Assembly: GCA_028873845.1 (NCBI GenBank)
Contig: JAPPNO010000038.1
Coordinates: 34,883-98,882, forward strand
Reading direction: 5' to 3'
DNA: 64,000 nucleotides
Origin: Gemmatimonadota bacterium
Lineage (GTDB): Bacteria > Gemmatimonadota > Gemmatimonadetes > Longimicrobiales > Gaopeijiaceae
The notes under the pieces: model-generated
The model's input: the letters and a program-made list of their open reading frames with translations, nothing else
Databases searched by the model: none
Told to the model about the DNA's origin: nothing
Part shown: one piece after another, positions 53,378 to 64,000 of the stretch
Numbering within the stretch: the stretch's first letter is position 1
How the letters are laid out: the number at the start of each line of letters is the position of its first letter
Made by a program: the position numbers and the translations under genes

Positions 53378-54133
53378 ATGCGAATACACCAGCTCGCCTT
53401 GCCGCGCGGTCCCGGGGGAGTCCTCCGCGGTCGCGTGTATTGCGCGATCGTCCTTGCGGTGCCGCTGTCGGCCGGTTGCAGGGAAACACTCACGCAGGTG
53501 GAGTCCGGGGTCGTCGAGGCCGCGACATGGCCGGCGCTCGAGATCGAACAGGACCTGCCGGGCCTGGGGGACGTGGTCGCGACAGGCCTGGCCGGGGGCG
53601 ATGAGGTCGCGATCATCGCCCGGTGGGAGGCCACGTGGGACCACGGCATGGCCCTGGGGGAAGACCTGCGGGACGAGATCTACCGGGACGCCGGTGCGCT
53701 GCAACCGGCACCGGACCCGGGTGCCGTGGGGATCGCCACCGAGTCCGTGCGGGGTGCGTTGGGCGAGGTGCTCCTGTTCGGCGGATCCCTTCCCCCCCAC
53801 CTGGCGCGGCGGATCGAGGACGCCGGGCGTTTCCTGGAGGAATCCCGGGAGTCGGCTGCCGCCAGGGACTGGGCGGTGGCGGGCATCCAGGCGTTGCGGG
53901 CCGCCGACGCCCTGCGGGCCACATCTCCACGCGCCACCGCCCTCACTCTGGTCGAGGCGGCCGAAGACGCCCTCGGACCACCCCCATCGCAGATCGACAG
54001 CGAGGCCGCCGGTCCGGCCCGCGCGCGCCGCCTGGCGTGGTGGAGCCGGATCGCCATCGAACGGGAGCGGTACTCGCTGGCCATTCAGCGTGCGTACTAC
54101 GCCTGTCTCCTGCTGGGTGTGAGGCTGCCTTGA
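53378..54133 (+). CDS. Alpha-helical lipoprotein of unknown function
   Basis: 251 residues. Signal peptide ends in the lipobox LSAGC at about residue 34. The rest is rich in Ala, Glu and Arg, with regular helical stretches (LARRIEDAGRFLEESRESAA, WSRIAIERERYSLAIQRAYYACLLLG). No family recognised. Upstream of nfeD-floA and on the same strand, about 185 bp away. Confidence 0.5.
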   Translation: MRIHQLALPRGPGGVLRGRVYCAIVLAVPLSAGCRETLTQVESGVVEAATWPALEIEQDLPGLGDVVATGLAGGDEVAIIARWEATWDHGMALGEDLRDEIYRDAGALQPAPDPGAVGIATESVRGALGEVLLFGGSLPPHLARRIEDAGRFLEESRESAAARDWAVAGIQALRAADALRATSPRATALTLVEAAEDALGPPPSQIDSEAAGPARARRLAWWSRIAIERERYSLAIQRAYYACLLLGVRLP

Positions 54134-54317
54134 ACCGGCCGCGCAACGGGGCCCGGACGATGCGCGGGCGGGGGGGACGTCGCCGGTGTAGATTGTTCGT
54201 GGCCGGCGAACCGTACCGGAGGAGCAGGCGGCGGGCTTCGCTTGCGACGACGACACCGGTTGCGCCCGGCCCGGCGGATCGCTCCCGCAGCCGGCGCACG
54301 CGGTGGCAGAAGGCAGG

Positions 54318-55679
54318 ATGAGGACCATGAACAGAATCCATTCGGTGATCGCGAACCGGGTTTGCGCGGGCTCGTTCGCGCTATTGGGCCTGTCCGTGCT
54401 GGCGGTTCCGGCCGCCGCACAGGGGCAGGTGGTTCGGGTACCCGTGACGGGGACGGTGGAGATGGGGCTCGCCCCCTTCATCGAACGCGTCATCGAGGAG
54501 GCCGAGGCGGGGGGCGCGGCCGCGGTCGTGCTGGACATCGAGACGCAGGGGGGCCGGGTGGACGCGGCGCTGCGCATTACGAGCGCGATCACCAGGTCGC
54601 AGGTTCCGGTCTACGCCTTCGTGAACACGTACGCGTTTTCGGCGGGGGCGATGATCGCGCTCTCCACCCGGCAGGTGCTGATGCGCGAGGGCGCGGTGAT
54701 GGGGGCCGCGACGCCGGTGGACGGTAGCGGGACCAAGGCGTCGGAGAAGATGGTGTCCGCCATGCGGGCCCAGATGCGCGCGATGACCGAGGCGCAGGGT
54801 CTCGACCCGGCGGTCGCCGAGGCGATGGTGGACGAGGAGCTGGCCATCGACGGCGTGGTGGAGCGCGGCAAGCTGCTCACCCTGACCACGCAGGAAGCCG
54901 TCGACCTGGGCTACGCCACGGCGGTGGCCGACTGGGACGGTGTGTTGGCCGCGCTCGAGCTGCCGGCGACGGATGTCACCGAGGCGGCCGTCAACTGGGC
55001 GGAACGGATCGTCCGCTTCTTCACCAATCCCGTCATCGCGCCCTTCCTTCTGTCGCTCGGTTTCCTGGGACTTCTCGTCGAGATCAAGACGGCGGGATTC
55101 GGTTTGGCGGGAACGGCCGGGCTGACCGCGCTGGCCCTCTTCTTCGGCGCGCACCTGCTCATCGGGCTGGCCGGGGCCGAGGACATCATCCTGGTGGGCG
55201 TGGGGGTCGTCCTGGTTCTGATTGAAATCCTGGTGGTTCCCGGCTTCGGAATCTTCGGGATTGCCGGGATCGCAGCGCTCCTGGGCGGCCTCTTCATGGC
55301 GCAGATCGGGAGTCTGCCCACCAGGGGGGACGTGTTGCAGGCCGGCTTCGTGCTCCTGGCCGCGCTGGCTCTGGTGAGCATGACCGCATGGTCGCTGCTG
55401 CGCCACCTTCCGGGAAGCTGGCGGCTTCGGCGGAGCGGCGTCATCCTGGGCGAGTCCACCGACCGCGACGAGGGCTACACCTCGGCGGAGGTGCGTTCCG
55501 AGCTGGTCGGATCGGTGGGGGTCGCGATCACCGACCTGCGTCCGGCCGGCGTGGGTCTCTTCGGAGACGAGAGGGTGGACGTGGTCTCGGAGAGCGAGTG
55601 GATCGAGGAGGGCACCCGGATCCGCGTCATGAGCGCCGAGGGATACCGCCACGTCGTACGTGCCGTCAGTTCCGGGTAA
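54318..55679 (+). CDS. NfeD-like membrane serine protease (long form)
   Basis: 453 residues. Signal peptide to about residue 35, then a ClpP/SppA-type protease domain with nucleophile Ser108 (YAFSAGA) and candidate base Lys140 (DGSGTKASEK). Four or five transmembrane helices follow at about 235-375, then an OB-fold NfeD domain (VGSVGVAITDLRPAGVGLF). NfeD proteases are nearly always paired with flotillins or stomatins and cut them or their partners. ATG 54318, with 54327 as alternative (GAGGA 5 nt upstream). Followed by floA 33 nt later. Confidence 0.92.
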   Translation: MRTMNRIHSVIANRVCAGSFALLGLSVLAVPAAAQGQVVRVPVTGTVEMGLAPFIERVIEEAEAGGAAAVVLDIETQGGRVDAALRITSAITRSQVPVYAFVNTYAFSAGAMIALSTRQVLMREGAVMGAATPVDGSGTKASEKMVSAMRAQMRAMTEAQGLDPAVAEAMVDEELAIDGVVERGKLLTLTTQEAVDLGYATAVADWDGVLAALELPATDVTEAAVNWAERIVRFFTNPVIAPFLLSLGFLGLLVEIKTAGFGLAGTAGLTALALFFGAHLLIGLAGAEDIILVGVGVVLVLIEILVVPGFGIFGIAGIAALLGGLFMAQIGSLPTRGDVLQAGFVLLAALALVSMTAWSLLRHLPGSWRLRRSGVILGESTDRDEGYTSAEVRSELVGSVGVAITDLRPAGVGLFGDERVDVVSESEWIEEGTRIRVMSAEGYRHVVRAVSSG

Positions 55680-55712
55680 TCCACAACAGCTAAACAAAGG
55701 ACAGTCACTCTC

Positions 55713-56699
55713 ATGGATCCCCTGATCCCAACCTTCGTCCTGCTGTTTGCGGGACTCTTCGCGGTGATGCTCCTCCTGTGGGCGGTACCGGTCCGCCTGT
55801 GGATCGAGGCGATCTCCTCACGCGCCAGCGTCGGTCTGGGCAGCCTGATCGGGATGCGTCTGCGAAAGGTCAGCCCGCCGGCGGTGGTGCGGCCGCTGAT
55901 CGCTTCGACCAAGGCCGGACTGCCGCTCGACGTGTCCCACCTCGAGGCGCACTACCTGGCCGGAGGCAACGTCGACCGCGTCGTGCGCGCCCTGATCAGC
56001 GCGGACAAGGCCACCATCGACCTTCCCTTCCAGCAGGCCGCCGCGATCGACCTTGCAGGCCGCGATGTCTTCGAGGCCGTCCAGGTCTCGGTGAATCCCA
56101 AGGTGGTGCAGACTCCGCGGGTGGCCGCGATGGCCAAGGACGGGATCCAGTTGATCGCCATCGCGCGGGTCACGGTCCGGGCGAACATCAACCGCCTTGT
56201 GGGCGGCGCCGGCGAGGAGACCATCCTGGCCCGTGTCGGCGAGGGAATCGTGTCGACGATCGGTTCCGCCGACACCCACAAAAAGGTGCTGGAGAACCCG
56301 GATGCGATCTCCAAGACCGTGCTGCAGAAGGGTCTCGACTCGGGTACCGCCTTCGAGATCCTCTCGATCGACATCGCGGACGTGGATGTCGGCAAGAACA
56401 TCGGCGCCGAACTGCAGACGGACCAGGCCGAAGCCGACAAGCGCATCGCCCAGGCCCGGGCCGAGGAGCGCCGCGCCATGGCGATGGCCGCGGAGCAGGA
56501 GATGAAGGCGCGCGTGGAGGAGATGCGCGCCGAAGTGATCGCCGCCGAGGCGAAGATCCCGCTCGCGATGGCCGACGCCTTCCGCAGCGGCAACATGGGG
56601 ATCATGGATTACGCCCGCTACCGGAACATCGAGTCGGATACCCACATGCGGAAGGCGATCGCCGAGGGTGATCCGGATGGGCCGGTGGCGACCGAGTAG
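55713..56699 (+). CDS. floA: Flotillin-like protein FloA
   Basis: 328 residues. A hydrophobic N-terminal hairpin ([20 protein letters not shown]) anchors an SPFH/band 7 domain, and a long Ala/Glu-rich helix ([31 protein letters not shown]) follows near residues 240-275. Length and the motif [23 protein letters not shown] match FloA/YqfA, scaffold of bacterial functional membrane microdomains. AAAGGA precedes the ATG by 12 nt. Follows its canonical partner NfeD. Confidence 0.95.
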   Translation: MDPLIPTFVLLFAGLFAVMLLLWAVPVRLWIEAISSRASVGLGSLIGMRLRKVSPPAVVRPLIASTKAGLPLDVSHLEAHYLAGGNVDRVVRALISADKATIDLPFQQAAAIDLAGRDVFEAVQVSVNPKVVQTPRVAAMAKDGIQLIAIARVTVRANINRLVGGAGEETILARVGEGIVSTIGSADTHKKVLENPDAISKTVLQKGLDSGTAFEILSIDIADVDVGKNIGAELQTDQAEADKRIAQARAEERRAMAMAAEQEMKARVEEMRAEVIAAEAKIPLAMADAFRSGNMGIMDYARYRNIESDTHMRKAIAEGDPDGPVATE

Positions 56700-56765
56700 G
56701 GGCAGGGGATGCATCGTTCCATGAATGACCGGCGGGATTCCGCCGCGGGCTTCCGGGAGTAGACC

Positions 56766-57530
56766 GTGGACATCCGGTTTATCGCAGCCATCTTCATCAT
56801 CGCGGCGCTCATGGAGATGCTTGCCAAGATGGCCAGGAAGAGGCGGGGGGAGGAGGAGATCGAAGAGCCGGAGGCGCCCCGCATCGCGGACCCGCTGGCC
56901 GGGGTGGTCGAGGAAATGCGGCGGTTGTCAGGGGGTGACGAAGATGGGCGTGAGGTGGGTCCGGAGGCTTCTGAACTTGTGGTGCGCGAACGGAGGCGCC
57001 CCGGGGGAGAGATGGGATTCCGTGTACCGGAGTTGCCGGGCGAACCGGTCGTGCCGGTCAGGCCCCCGACCCGTGAAAGGCCGGTGACGGATGACCTGAT
57101 GCCGCACGTGTCTCCCGAGCGGGCGCCGGAACCGGTAACCCTGCGTGGTCAGATCGAGCGGATGTTGGAACCGATGCCGCAGCCGCACAACGTGCCGGTC
57201 GTCGTCCCGGAGCCACCGCCCCGACCGATGGCAGTGGTTCCTCGGGGTGACATTTCTCCGCGGCCGGTCGAGGTTCGTTCCCGCGAGGTTCGACCCCGCG
57301 GGGCGCGGGATCTCGTGGAGCGCACGTGGACGGAGGAGCGGCAATCGCCGGCCGGCGAGCCGGCGATCCCGGCTGGTGGAGGAGGCCGGCGCATGGACCC
57401 GGAGTGGGGTGGTAAAGGGGGAGGGCTGCCCATTGGCTCGGTGCGCGGCCTGCGACGACTCGTCGTGGCGCGCGAGGTGCTCGGCCCGCCGCTGGCCCTG
57501 CGTGGCAAGGAGCGCTTTCCGAACGGGTAG
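56766..57530 (+). CDS. Membrane-anchored proline-rich protein
   Basis: 254 residues from GTG. One N-terminal transmembrane helix (FIAAIFIIAALMEMLAKMA), then a charged, Pro/Arg/Glu-rich and probably disordered stretch of about 190 residues. The protein ends with a compact ordered-looking motif, LPIGSVRGLRRLVVAREVLGPP followed by LALRG, that may be a docking segment. No known family. Lies 66 nt after floA, so likely cotranscribed; it may be cargo or an adaptor of the flotillin domain. Confidence 0.55.
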   Translation: MDIRFIAAIFIIAALMEMLAKMARKRRGEEEIEEPEAPRIADPLAGVVEEMRRLSGGDEDGREVGPEASELVVRERRRPGGEMGFRVPELPGEPVVPVRPPTRERPVTDDLMPHVSPERAPEPVTLRGQIERMLEPMPQPHNVPVVVPEPPPRPMAVVPRGDISPRPVEVRSREVRPRGARDLVERTWTEERQSPAGEPAIPAGGGGRRMDPEWGGKGGGLPIGSVRGLRRLVVAREVLGPPLALRGKERFPNG

Positions 57531-57602
57531 GCGGGGTTCCCCTTCAACGCAACCGACGCCGGAGGGGGATGGCGGGCGTGGGACCCGATGTGGGGCGGCA
57601 CG

Positions 57603-60005
57603 CTACCCCGTCGGCCTCGTGATCTCGTACTGGCGGGGCGGTTCGGCCCCCAGCAGGTGGCGCACGAAGTAGTCCCAGCGCCGGCGGATGAAGTAGGGCT
57701 CGTTGAGGCCGTGCGCCCGGTTCGGCGCCCAGATGAAGTCGAAGTCGCGGTTGGCCTTGATCAGCTCGTCGACCAGCTGGACGGTCATGGCAGGGTGGAC
57801 GTTGTCGTCCATGTCGCCGTGCATGAGGAGCAGCTTGCCCTCGAGGTTCGCGGCGTAGCTCTTGTTGGCGGCGGACTCGAAGTTGTCCCCGCCGCCGGAA
57901 TCGGACTCCATGACCCCCTGGTACTTCTCGGCCCAGTAGATGTTGTAGCTGCGGTTGTCGTGGTTGCCGGCGCCGGAGACGGCCACCTTGAAGAACTCGG
58001 GGAAGCGCAGGATGGCGTCGGTGGAGGCGAAACCGCCGCCCGAGTGCCCGTAGATGCCCACGCGGTCCAGGTCGATGAAGGGATAGCGGGCGGCCAACTG
58101 CTTGATCACCGCGATGTGGTCGGGGATGCCGTTGTCGATGAAGTTGCCGTAGTAGTTGTCGTGGAACGCCTTGGAGCGGTGCGGCGTCCCGAGGTGGTCG
58201 ATCTGCACCACCACGAAGCCGAGCTGCGCGAGCGCGAAGTCCTCTCCGCCCCCCTTGAACGCCCACGCGCCGACGCTGCCGACCTGGGGTCCCGGATAGA
58301 TGTGCGAAATGATCGGGTACTTCGCGTTCTCGTCGAGGCCGGGGGGCAGGTAGAGCACGCCGTGCAGATCGGTGATGCCGTCGCGCGCCTTCGCCGAGAA
58401 CACCTTCGCCGGGGTGAAGCCGATCTGCTCGATCGCGGAGATGTCGGCCCGCTCCAGCTCCAGCACGACGCGGCCGTCTTCTGCGCGGCGCAGGACGATG
58501 ACGGGGGGCGACTCGATGCGGGAATAGGTGTCCACGAAGTAGTCGCCGCTCGGCGAGAAGACGATCTCGTGGTTGGCGTCCTCGGGGGTGAGCAGCGTGA
58601 GGTCCGAGCCGTCGAACCCGACCCGGTAGAGGTGGGCGTAGTAGGGGTGGCGTCCGGGTTCGCGGCCGCGCGCGACGAAGTGGATGCGCTGGCGCGCCTC
58701 GTCCACATGGAGGACCTCGCCCACCACCCAGGGTCCCGAGGTGATCCGGTTCTTCAGGTTCCCTTCGCCGTCGAAGCGGTAGAGGTGTCCCCATCCATCG
58801 CGTTCCGACCACCAGATCACGTCGTCGCCGCTCTCGGATACGTACCACGAGGGGGTGCCCCCGCTGGAACCGCCGCCCCGGTGCCCGAGCGAGACGAAGG
58901 TGCGGGTGGAGTCGCCCAGGATGACCCTGGACGTACCCGTCGCGGCGTCGATCTCGGCGAGGAATACCCGCTGGGAGCCGCGGGTGAAGTAGTTGACGTG
59001 CAGCCGGGTCCCATCGGCGCTCCACGCCGAGTCGGGAGCGGAACCCCGGAAGGAGAGCTGATGCGGGGTTGGCGCGACCTCGACGCGGTGGTTGGCGGTT
59101 GCGCGAAGGCTCGGGGTTTCACCGTCTGCCGGAGCGGTCTCCTCGAGCGCCAGGATGTGGACGGTCGGCAGGGGGATTACCGAGTCGCCCGGCAGCGCGT
59201 AGGGCTGCGAGAAGTGGCGGGGGCGCTGCGGCGTGTAGGAGATGTAGTGCATGTGCTCCACGTCGCGCTCGTCCTGGCGGGACACCGCGATGTAGCGGGA
59301 ATCGGGTGACCAGGCGAGGGCGGGCGCGCGCGGCCCGGGCCCCTGGCGCTGCTGGTTGGGCCTGGGCTCGTTGTAGCCGTAGGCGTAGTACTTCTCGCCG
59401 TCGGTGGTGAGCGGAATCGAGTCGCCGCCCTCCGCGGGGCGCACATACAGGTTGTACTCGTGCGCGAAGGCCTCCCAGCGCCCGTCGGGTGACTCCACGA
59501 AGGCGGTCCGTGAAGGCAGAGTGTCGGCGACGGTGCATGCGTACTCGGCTATGTCACAGAGAAAGCGCCTGCCGCCGGCCGTGAACTCGATTTCGCTCTC
59601 GGTGTCGCCGAAGCGGAAGGTGCTGAAAGGCAGCTTGTCGGGGACGTAGCTGGTGTCGTTGGCGAGCGACATGGCGCTGGCCAGCCGGTAGTGGTCGAAG
59701 AGTGGGTCGCGGCTTGTGGTGGCCGGGTCCACCAGGATGAACTCATAGCCCGACCCGGTGTTGTTCCGGTACCAGAAGCGGTCGGTGTCGCCGGTCTCCA
59801 TCCAGTTCGGGTTGACGCTGGCTCCCGCGATGAGGGGCTGCGTGTTCCAGGTGAGGAAGCGCTCGGCGCGGGAGTAGTCGACGGTCTGGGCGAGGGTGGG
59901 GGCGGGACTTGCGATGGCGATCGCCAGGGCCGCGAGGACCAGTCGGACGGGCGTGAGACTCGGGCAGAGGGCGTGGGTGGCAGGTGGGCGGATGGGGCGC
60001 GACAT
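57603..60005 (-). CDS. S9 family peptidase, DPP-IV type
   Basis: 800 residues. Sec signal peptide ends at about residue 40 (PTLAQ). Then an eight-bladed propeller domain, and from about residue 560 an alpha/beta hydrolase domain with catalytic triad Ser655 (GHSGGGF), Asp734 (MDDNVHP) and His765 (RAHGLNEP). It cuts dipeptides from the N-terminus, usually after Pro or Ala. ATG 60005 has GGAG at good spacing; the longer frame is not conserved. A double-palindrome operator lies 93 bp upstream. Confidence 0.93.
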   Translation of the reverse strand: MSRPIRPPATHALCPSLTPVRLVLAALAIAIASPAPTLAQTVDYSRAERFLTWNTQPLIAGASVNPNWMETGDTDRFWYRNNTGSGYEFILVDPATTSRDPLFDHYRLASAMSLANDTSYVPDKLPFSTFRFGDTESEIEFTAGGRRFLCDIAEYACTVADTLPSRTAFVESPDGRWEAFAHEYNLYVRPAEGGDSIPLTTDGEKYYAYGYNEPRPNQQRQGPGPRAPALAWSPDSRYIAVSRQDERDVEHMHYISYTPQRPRHFSQPYALPGDSVIPLPTVHILALEETAPADGETPSLRATANHRVEVAPTPHQLSFRGSAPDSAWSADGTRLHVNYFTRGSQRVFLAEIDAATGTSRVILGDSTRTFVSLGHRGGGSSGGTPSWYVSESGDDVIWWSERDGWGHLYRFDGEGNLKNRITSGPWVVGEVLHVDEARQRIHFVARGREPGRHPYYAHLYRVGFDGSDLTLLTPEDANHEIVFSPSGDYFVDTYSRIESPPVIVLRRAEDGRVVLELERADISAIEQIGFTPAKVFSAKARDGITDLHGVLYLPPGLDENAKYPIISHIYPGPQVGSVGAWAFKGGGEDFALAQLGFVVVQIDHLGTPHRSKAFHDNYYGNFIDNGIPDHIAVIKQLAARYPFIDLDRVGIYGHSGGGFASTDAILRFPEFFKVAVSGAGNHDNRSYNIYWAEKYQGVMESDSGGGDNFESAANKSYAANLEGKLLLMHGDMDDNVHPAMTVQLVDELIKANRDFDFIWAPNRAHGLNEPYFIRRRWDYFVRHLLGAEPPRQYEITRPTG

Positions 60006-60098
60006 ACGGTGGCTCCGGAGCTCTACGGGGGACTTGACTTGACGGGTGCCGAAAAGGTGGCGCCATGCGGGTGGGACCGCCTCGCTCACCTGTTTGTA

Positions 60099-60139
60099 AT
60101 GTAATGTCAACATTACAAAATGTAATGTATAGTATACTT
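60099..60139. promoter_or_regulatory. Double-palindrome operator, copy 2
   Basis: Palindrome B, TGTAATGTCAACATTACA (60100-60117), is perfect with 8 bp arms. After 6 bp comes palindrome A at 60125-60139, ATGTATAGTATACTT, which is palindromic except for its last two bases. The whole 41 bp element is the reverse-oriented counterpart of 24914-24954, with about 32 of 41 positions identical. It sits upstream of the S9 peptidase gene (minus strand) and is the most AT-rich stretch nearby. Confidence 0.65.
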
Positions 60140-60189
60140 TCTTGTCCACCAGAGTGGGACGGTTTCCGTGGCCGCCAGGCCCCGGCGCC

Positions 60190-60930
60190 TCAGCGCGGCG
60201 CCCGCTGGTCGCACTCCACTAGCCGGTCCACCAGTCTCTCCAGCTCCGCGCGGCGCTTGCGTCCGACCGATTTCATGACCTGGCGCATCGCCACGTACAG
60301 GCCGCCGATGAGGGTCACGGGGAAGGCCGCGGCGAAGAGCGCCGACTCCAGCACCACACCGACGCCGATACCGATGCCGAAACCGCAACCGCCGCCGACG
60401 CCGCCGACGACGGCGCCATAGAGCATTCTCGCGTACGTGTGCAGGCGTTCTTCGGCCTGGATGCGCGTCTCGCCGTTGCGCGATGCCACTGTCACCCGAA
60501 GAGAGCGCAACTGGTGCTCCGAGATGGCGGATTTCCATCTCAGGGTGCGTCCGACCATCGTCGTGTCTCCCGGTAGATCGGTGGCCATCGGGATCTCCGC
60601 GACGACCTGTTCGTAGTCCTCCTCCCGCATCTCGCCCGGGATGATCCGTTCCGCGCGAACCAGGAGGGCGGTGCCGGCCAGCCGGTGTTTCGGTACCCTG
60701 GGCTCCGGGCTGTCGATGCGGGCCGCGGCCAGCTGCACGTAGCGGGGCTCGATCCCGGCCTCCGCGGCCACCTCCTGCAATCCGGCCAGCGTCATCCCGC
60801 CCTCACGGCCACCGGCTCCACCGGTCTCGTCCGACTGCTGTCGCTCGGCGGCGTACTTCAGGAGACGCCTGACCTCCGTGTCGCTGTAGCGGCGGGGTCG
60901 GTCTCGGCCGGTGGGGTCGTCGGGTGGCAT
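60190..60930 (-). CDS. Two-TM protein of unknown function
   Basis: 246 residues. The N-terminal part is helical (YSDTEVRRLLKYAAERQ, then TLAGLQEVAAEAGIEPRYVQLAA), the form of a small regulatory module that begins many Gemmatimonadota membrane proteins. The central part is beta-rich, and two hydrophobic segments (VVGGVGGGCGFGIGIGVGVV and ALFAAAFPVTLIGGLYVAM) lie near residues 172-212, followed by a basic tail. No function assigned. Sits between aconitase (20 nt downstream) and the peptidase. Confidence 0.6.
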   Translation of the reverse strand: MPPDDPTGRDRPRRYSDTEVRRLLKYAAERQQSDETGGAGGREGGMTLAGLQEVAAEAGIEPRYVQLAAARIDSPEPRVPKHRLAGTALLVRAERIIPGEMREEDYEQVVAEIPMATDLPGDTTMVGRTLRWKSAISEHQLRSLRVTVASRNGETRIQAEERLHTYARMLYGAVVGGVGGGCGFGIGIGVGVVLESALFAAAFPVTLIGGLYVAMRQVMKSVGRKRRAELERLVDRLVECDQRAPR

Positions 60931-60950
60931 CGCGATCCGTGGCGCGGCCG

Positions 60951-63701
<2,751 letters not shown>

Positions 63702-63902
63702 TGCGGGTACGGCTCCAGAGTGGGTTCTCAACGGCGAATTCGGTGTTTCTAGTGTAGCGGAGCGGGGCGGGAGCGGACAGACACTTGCGGGCGGGACAAG
63801 CCACCGGACGCCTATGCGCAGGGCCGAACCAGCGGGTGGCACCGGTGGCCGTCCTCGGAAGCGGGCGGGGGACAGACAACGCGGGCCACCGGTCACGGCC
63901 CC

Positions 63903-63931
63903 TTCACCACCGTCGCCAACCCTTCTAGAAT
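63903..63931 (+). promoter_or_regulatory. Promoter of tRNA-Leu
   Basis: TTCACC (63903-63908) and TAGAAT (63926-63931) are exactly 17 bp apart. The -10 matches five of six consensus bases. The mature tRNA starts 16 bp further on. Confidence 0.6.
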
Positions 63932-63947
63932 GGTTGTCCCGACCCTG

Positions 63948-64000
63948 GCCGAGGTGGCGGAACCGGTAGACGCGAAGGTCTCAAAAACCTTTGCCCTTGC
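63948..64000 (+). tRNA. tRNA-Leu (anticodon CAA), 5' part
   Basis: The sequence begins GCCGAGG followed by TG and a D-arm with GGTAGACGC, the class II leucine pattern. The anticodon stem AAGGT/ACCTT encloses the loop CTCAAAA, giving anticodon CAA, which reads UUG. The window ends inside the variable arm, so the T-arm and acceptor 3' strand are outside. Confidence 0.9.

Overview
This is a 64 kb, GC-rich, gene-dense bacterial chromosomal segment with no rRNA, CRISPR array, insertion sequence or phage gene. The gene content (14-gene Nuo complex I with a shortened NuoG, paired FtsX/MacB-type permeases, 6-bladed beta-propeller lipoproteins, GTG/TTG starts, many 1-13 nt gene overlaps) fits an aerobic, respiring, diderm chemoheterotroph, most likely Gemmatimonadota. 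That assignment is inference from gene style; no phylogenetic marker was compared.

Layout. 1-2720: end of an Ig-like repeat protein running, one frame off, into a glutaminyl-peptide cyclotransferase; a DUF6503-like secreted protein; dcd. 2992-17857: promoter and Rex-like operator followed by nuoABCDEFGHIJKLMN in canonical order, then a phosphohexomutase. 19440-21466: a cluster of beta-propeller lipoprotein, CxxC thioredoxin-like lipoprotein and a 75-residue secreted cysteine-rich peptide, one of the least explained items here. 21619-27754 (minus): TolC/MacA-like exporter parts, two permeases and a BshB1-type deacetylase, with a double-palindrome operator between the adaptor and the permeases and no ATPase gene. 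28707-34904: a 1360-residue NtrY-like kinase, an RsbRD-N-like protein and a group II amino acid decarboxylase. 35003-37863 (minus): the three-gene proton-translocating transhydrogenase. 38051-45381: ComM, a class V cysteine desulfurase-like enzyme, ThpR, a membrane-anchored unknown, an NtrX-like sigma-54 activator, a primary-type sigma factor, and ribosomal proteins L21 and L27. 45475-45850: a gene-free, hairpin-rich stretch ending in a strong terminator, a candidate structured RNA. 45849-53225 (minus): chorismate mutase, sodium:solute symporter with a small partner, and a beta-oxidation/phenylacetate-type CoA cluster (two enoyl-CoA hydratases, 3-hydroxyacyl-CoA dehydrogenase, PaaJ/PcaF-like thiolase, aldehyde dehydrogenase). 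53378-57530: helical lipoprotein, NfeD protease, FloA flotillin and a membrane-anchored proline-rich protein. 57603-63701 (minus): DPP-IV-like S9 peptidase (with a second copy of the double-palindrome operator upstream), a two-TM unknown, aconitase. 63948-64000: start of tRNA-Leu(CAA), cut by the window end.

How the parts fit. Aconitase, the CoA cluster and complex I feed electrons into respiration; PntAB balances NADH and NADPH; a Rex-like site would tie complex I to the NADH/NAD+ ratio. The NtrY-like kinase and NtrX-like activator are plausible partners although about 9.4 kb apart. The same operator architecture before an exporter-type permease pair and a secreted peptidase suggests one regulator coordinates envelope export and peptide breakdown.
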